Assembly: GCF_947623445.1 (NCBI RefSeq)
Contig: NC_135240.1
Span: forward strand, 7,378,001 to 7,442,000
Length of the DNA stretch: 64,000 nucleotides
DNA from: Clavelina lepadiformis
Taxonomy: Eukaryota; Chordata; Ascidiacea; Aplousobranchia; Clavelinidae
Direction of reading: 5' to 3'
In this document: positions 59,501-64,000 of the stretch, one piece after another
Numbering within the stretch: the stretch's first letter is position 1
Layout of the letters: each line of letters starts with the position of its first letter
Translations under genes and position numbers: made by a program
Notes under the pieces: model-generated
Databases searched by the model: none
What the model saw: the letters and a program-made list of their open reading frames with translations, nothing else
Told to the model about the DNA's origin: nothing

Positions 59501-62302
59501 GAGCCTTGAGCCTCGCAAACGTATTTAGGCAATTGAAAGCCTAATTAGCTACGGTATCGACATAGTGCCACAAAATATTTTCCGTACCATTGCACAAATC
59601 AACCCAATTCCCATGTTATTTAAACTACCATACGTCCTTGAAACTACAACAAAATATGCCAATAAGTACCTGGACATTTTCAGCGCGACGAACGGGTTGC
59701 TCTGTCTGGCTCCCCGTAGACATGGCACTCAAATGAGTTGGGGTCGAACCATGTATGTCATCAAACTCTGGGGCACGTGACTTTTTGCTGTAATTGCACT
59801 TAGTGTTCGATTTGCTGCTTTCAGATTTAACAGGGTTCTTTTCTTCGCTCGGTTTGTTCAGTTGACTGAGATGCAGCTTGACCCAAAGAGCGGGATAACG
59901 TTTCGGGCTCTCGCTCCGAAGAATTTGGGCTGGTAAAGAGGGACTAGTATTGCGTTTTGATTTCTTTGGCTTTTTCCGTAATTCCTTGGATTGTTTGATG
60001 CTGGAAGCAGAACATGCTTCCGGTACTTGCAAGCTTTTCTCCTTGATTTTATGCTTTTTTCTTTGTTTAGGCTTAGATTCATAGGAGTCACGTGAAGACT
60101 TTTTGCCTTTGCTTGTTTCAATGTTACTCTGAATTGTTTGCTTCGAAATTGTTATTTTCATGGATGGTTTCGAAGGAAGCATTTCATCAGGTCTGTTTAA
60201 GGCACTAGGAGCAGATCTGCTGTCGTTAATTTTATGACCCGATTTGACCTTGCTTTTGTGTGAATTTGATTGTTTCTTAGCAGGCACTGGCACAACTTGA
60301 TTGCCCTTGGAGGACTGATAATGGGGATGATCGACTGAGTTTTTCCCTTCTTTCACAACCGAAGATGATGAGTTTGTTCTTCTTTTGGTACTCGGGATAC
60401 TATTCCAAACGGAAGAAGATTTCCTTGCATTTAAAAACACATTTTCCTCTGAATCAGAGTCCTCGTTTTCAGATGACGAAGAGCTGGAAGAAGCAAGTTC
60501 GTCATCTGATGACTCAGCTGAAGAGATAACCAGATTCTTCCTCTCAGCATCCTTCATTTTCTTGCCTCCGATTCGATGACGCTGATCAATGGACGGATTT
60601 GTGGAAGACAAAGTCAAATTGCTAACACTTGCAGGAACTGATGGGGAACTGCTGCGATTATTGGTGGAACTGTGTTTTATATTTTCTGGCTGTTTTGGTC
60701 TAACGGAAGGATGAGCGGTCTTCTTGTAAGCATCATTGGAAGATTTTCCGCTTCTGGAACCGGAAGAATTTGATTTGGTGGAAGAAAATTTTGACGAGGA
60801 TTTTTTTGACTCATTTGACGAGTCACGCACCACAGTGGTGTCCTTTTTCTTTTTACTCGGCTGGTTTGAACTCACTGAACTGCAATGTGCAGATGGTGTT
60901 CTTCCCTGAGCCGGCGATGAGTGCCTTTGGCTAGAGCTTGAAGAACGAACTTTTGGCTTGAACTTTTCACCTAAGGACTTTTGATTTCCTTCGGAAACTA
61001 AACAATACAAAGGTATGCTCATTTGCTCCAGATCTTCTAACATCTCACTGACAGAAAAATAGCGAAAAAATCCAACTACATTAAGATATAGTGTAGATTA
61101 AGCAAACCAACCTTTAGGGGTGGAAGAATGTGACCGTTGCTTGAAGGGGTCAGACACTTGTTCACTTTTGAGGTGAGTTAATGGTTTACATTCAGCTGGC
61201 CTTCCTCTTCTCTGTTGAGAACTTTGAATGCTGCAAATGCAATTGCTTGGTTATATAACCTTAGCCTTATACAGGGCATGGATGCCGTGAATACCAGAAA
61301 ACTTTAATCATTTAACCTGGAACTGTTGTTGGCTTTGAAACCTGAAGATTGTGAAACTTGTGATTGATTTGAATTTTTGTTGTTTTTTGTCTTTATTTTC
61401 TTTGATGAACTTTCATTTTTTGTGACACTCGCTGTGGTGCTGGGAGGCTCAAGCTCCTTCCAAGTCCCCAGGTTCCACATATCTTTGTCGTCCTGCTCTT
61501 CTTCGCTATCGTCACTTTCGCTCTCGTCTTCATCGCCGCTGCTGTCACTGTCACTGAAAAAAAGTTCCAAATGATGGATTCGTGAAACACTGTCAGCTTA
61601 AACGTGACCTATGTCTTTACCCATATCACTAATTATTTACAATGCTATATTATCCTATCACATCGTTTTCTGTAATGAACCAATGTAATCACGTGTTCTT
61701 TCACTCTAACAGAGTCTTTCTTGACAGATTTTCGTAGTCATTTCATTCCAACTGACAAATTAACTTAGTATAGTATTGAAAGCTCGTGATATAATAAAAT
61801 TTACTGAGCTAATCTAACACGGTGCACCCCGCAGTAAAAACAGTGTTACGAAATGCAAGAGATATTCACTTAACACAGTTTAGCCAATAAATCAAAAATG
61901 GTTGTTCAAGGCAAGTGAACAGATCAAACTAAGGAGGTTTCGTTACCTATCTTGCATCTCTGAATCGGGCCCACCTAAACATGAAAAAAAGTGCATTACA
62001 ATCATTACACAGAAATTAATCACAGCAAACATATATTGTAATTAATAATCACGGAAATTAATTACCTTGGTGTGTGCTGGAAGTGGAATTGTTGGGTTTT
62101 GTCTGTAATGGAAGAACATTCATTTAACGCTGTGGTCAAACACTTGTCAAGACAATCACAATAACATCATGATTTTCTAAAATATAATTTGCAAGACATT
62201 TAAATGCTGAGGCAGGTCTACCTCTGTTTTTATAAAATTGAATTCGCTTCCAAATTGTGGTGTTTGAATAGCTGCCAACGGCTGATCATTCATTCTCATT
62301 TC
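56506..62302 (-). CDS. AFF4: AF4/FMR2-family elongation scaffold, 5' end outside window
   Basis: Sixteen exons in order: 62222-62302, 62066-62102, 61947-61974, 61317-61553, 61112-61230, 59670-60997, 58847-58996, 58688-58758, 58489-58600, 58344-58411, 57958-58136, 57629-57770, 57449-57542, 57112-57288, 56854-57007, 56506-56639. They give 1036 codons plus stop, in phase. AFF proteins hold P-TEFb, ENL/AF9 and ELL in the super elongation complex. Seen here: NDQPLAAIQTP (AFF QPLxAIHTP), an acidic Ser/Asp tract followed by DMWNLGTWKEL (AFF KWQLDKWL), a 442-codon exon of Ser/Lys-rich low-complexity sequence with LWVKLHLSQL, and the C-terminal homology domain from about residue 720: EYMKVGKRLKHEGD, ALYYFEATLCFV, SQALLYLRIYKLKKD, KWDLAETL, FFKTVDTL. 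The N-terminal P-TEFb-binding region is missing. The AFF1-4 paralog cannot be chosen; the symbol is nominal. Confidence 0.85.
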
Positions 62303-64000
62303 CTGCAATAATGCACACATGAGAGATTGTCTGTACAGCAAACGACTTATTTGCATGCATGCTTTTTAGCTCCATCAATGACACAGTTTAAATGAGCAAA
62401 ACAATTAAAAATGGAACTTCATGGAACTTTCCCACATTGACATTAGATTCACAGTCAAAGATTTTATTCAATCAAGAATTACTCCTTGATGAATCAATAT
62501 TTAAACCAAAAATGTATTGAATGAATACGATTCAATGTATTTTGATTGTGGCGATTTTCATTGTTTGTTAAGTAAAGTATATAGGTTGTATGCTGACACT
62601 ACCAGATGTCCAACACACAAAAAAAATACTGCACTTAATAACTAAAACTACTAAAATTACCAAAGATGGCGAAAAATAAAGAACAAGTGAATGCTTGTAA
62701 CAAGGAATTAGGTACAAGTAAATAGTTCGTTAATATGCCACGTAATCGTGCAAACGCCAATATGAAAATCCTATATTCACTAACAAATTACGCATAGGTA
62801 CAAGTAAGTGGTAAAAGACAGCCATGAATAAATAATAAACTGCTGTCGCAAGCGTGGTCATAACCGACATAATAAATCTCTGGGGCCACATAACAATTAT
62901 AAATCAGGCAGTGCAAAATAACAAAACCATTGATTGCTTTGCCCAGTTCAATAGTACTTCTTAAAATATAGACTACATTATCGAAAAAAGTCCTCATAAA
63001 AGCCCCTTGAAATACTTTTTCCAAAAATATACAAGCACCAACTTAGGCAAGTTGTAGATAAACTCAGATTTACGTGGAATGTTATTTATGCAACTTGAAG
63101 TGGAGAAAAAGTTTGTATCAATAAAAAGTTTCATATGTTTTACGAGGTTATTGATCATAGTATATCAGTCTTAAAGGTGTCTTACAGGAACATTAAAATA
63201 GAAGTATTTGCATGCCGATTAGCTCCCAGGCAAATATATGCCTCTACACAAAACGTAAATAGTGGGAGTGATTTTCGGTGAAGATAAAGCCAAGCTAGTT
63301 GTAATTTGGTATTTACCACTCACTTAGACAACAACATTCTTCAACTATCAGTCATCGTGTTAGCTTTAGCAAATAAATTCCGTAAAAAAGCCAATTTTAT
63401 GAGCAGGGATAAAATAAAAATCCCCAAAACTCAACAACTTAACCATACTTCCTGAACAGACAATTAGTGTTGACTAATAATTAAGCTGAGCTCAAACCAA
63501 TCATGCGTGGCATTCTAGTTATAGATGATCAAAACTCAATAAAGATAAATACTAAAACAATCACAACTTTCGTAGTAAAAATGGCATGTTTCAACAACCT
63601 GTCAGACTATGTAGAATATAAATAGTGTAAGTGACAACCGACTTAAACAACAGATAGGCTCAAACATTTTAACTTTAGCTTGGGAGTAGGTTACCGTTCA
63701 CATTCAAAGCGCACTTGCACAGTAATTTAATGATTAATCATATTTACAACTGCCGAGATTGTAAACCACAAAGGTGCATAAAGTGTTCCACTTCATTTAC
63801 ATATTGCATCTACTTCAATACAAAGCAATAATAACATGTCAAATGATTTGAAGGCAAACAATTTATAACACAAGAACTACTTTAAAAGTTAATGTTAACC
63901 TTTTTCCCTACTAAATAAAAACGAAAATAACATGTCCAGTACACATACTGGCAGATATCGTTGGTATACAAAGGTTATTGAGACAACGTTACTCATATGG
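62303..64000. other. Intron or upstream region of AFF gene
   Basis: AT-rich, with no recognisable exon on either strand. It probably belongs to the intron joining the missing N-terminal AFF exons, since the first visible exon starts in phase 0 with an acceptor and no start codon context. Confidence 0.5.

Overview
This is an intron-rich, AT-rich animal nuclear locus. Every protein with a recognisable relative is a typical metazoan protein. The set (slicer Argonaute, cortactin-type SH3, calcyphosine-2, ZP-domain membrane protein, Crumbs-type peptide, dihydropyrimidinase/CRMP, DMAP1, NDUFA2, exocyst SEC6, AF4/FMR2 scaffold), with short introns, compact spacing and many small hAT-type elements, fits an invertebrate deuterostome. 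An ascidian tunicate (Ciona-like) is the most likely source, but this is inferred from gene content and not proven.

Layout. 1-0.8 kb: last three coding exons of a cortactin-like gene (+). 2.7-10.5 kb: complete 19-exon Argonaute gene (-), followed by a 6.8 kb upstream stretch holding a hAT MITE, a 38-bp-arm hairpin and an 807-bp TIR element. 17.3-20.8 kb: 14-exon calcyphosine-2-like gene (+), convergent with a 10-exon ZP-domain membrane protein gene (-, 21.8-24.6 kb). 27.0-28.5 kb: small three-exon gene of unknown function (+). 29.5-29.8 kb: Crumbs-like single-exon ORF (-). 34.7-38.2 kb: 13-exon dihydropyrimidinase with a CRMP-type tail (-). 38.4-40.8 kb: two hAT insertions, one with transposase remains. 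43.1-44.5 kb: intronless DMAP1 (+). 44.8-45.3 kb: NDUFA2 (+). 45.9-53.1 kb: EXOC3 (-), with two alternative C-terminal exons and two repeat insertions in introns. 56.5-62.3 kb: AF4/FMR2-family gene (-), whose 5' end lies beyond the window.

The exon chains were built by hand from splice sites, reading phase and family resemblance. For AGO, CAPS2, ZP, DPYS/CRMP, EXOC3, NDUFA2, AFF and the 112-aa gene every exon phase closes. The genes share no single pathway; this is an ordinary gene neighbourhood. The most interesting items are: the dihydropyrimidinase that keeps all six metal/catalytic residues and also carries a CRMP tail; a short CRB3-like ORF; the alternative EXOC3 ends; two independent GC-AG introns; two long foldback sequences, one of them upstream of Argonaute; and six hAT insertions with readable 8-bp target duplications. 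I saw no prokaryotic-type system, CRISPR array, tRNA, rRNA or LTR element.
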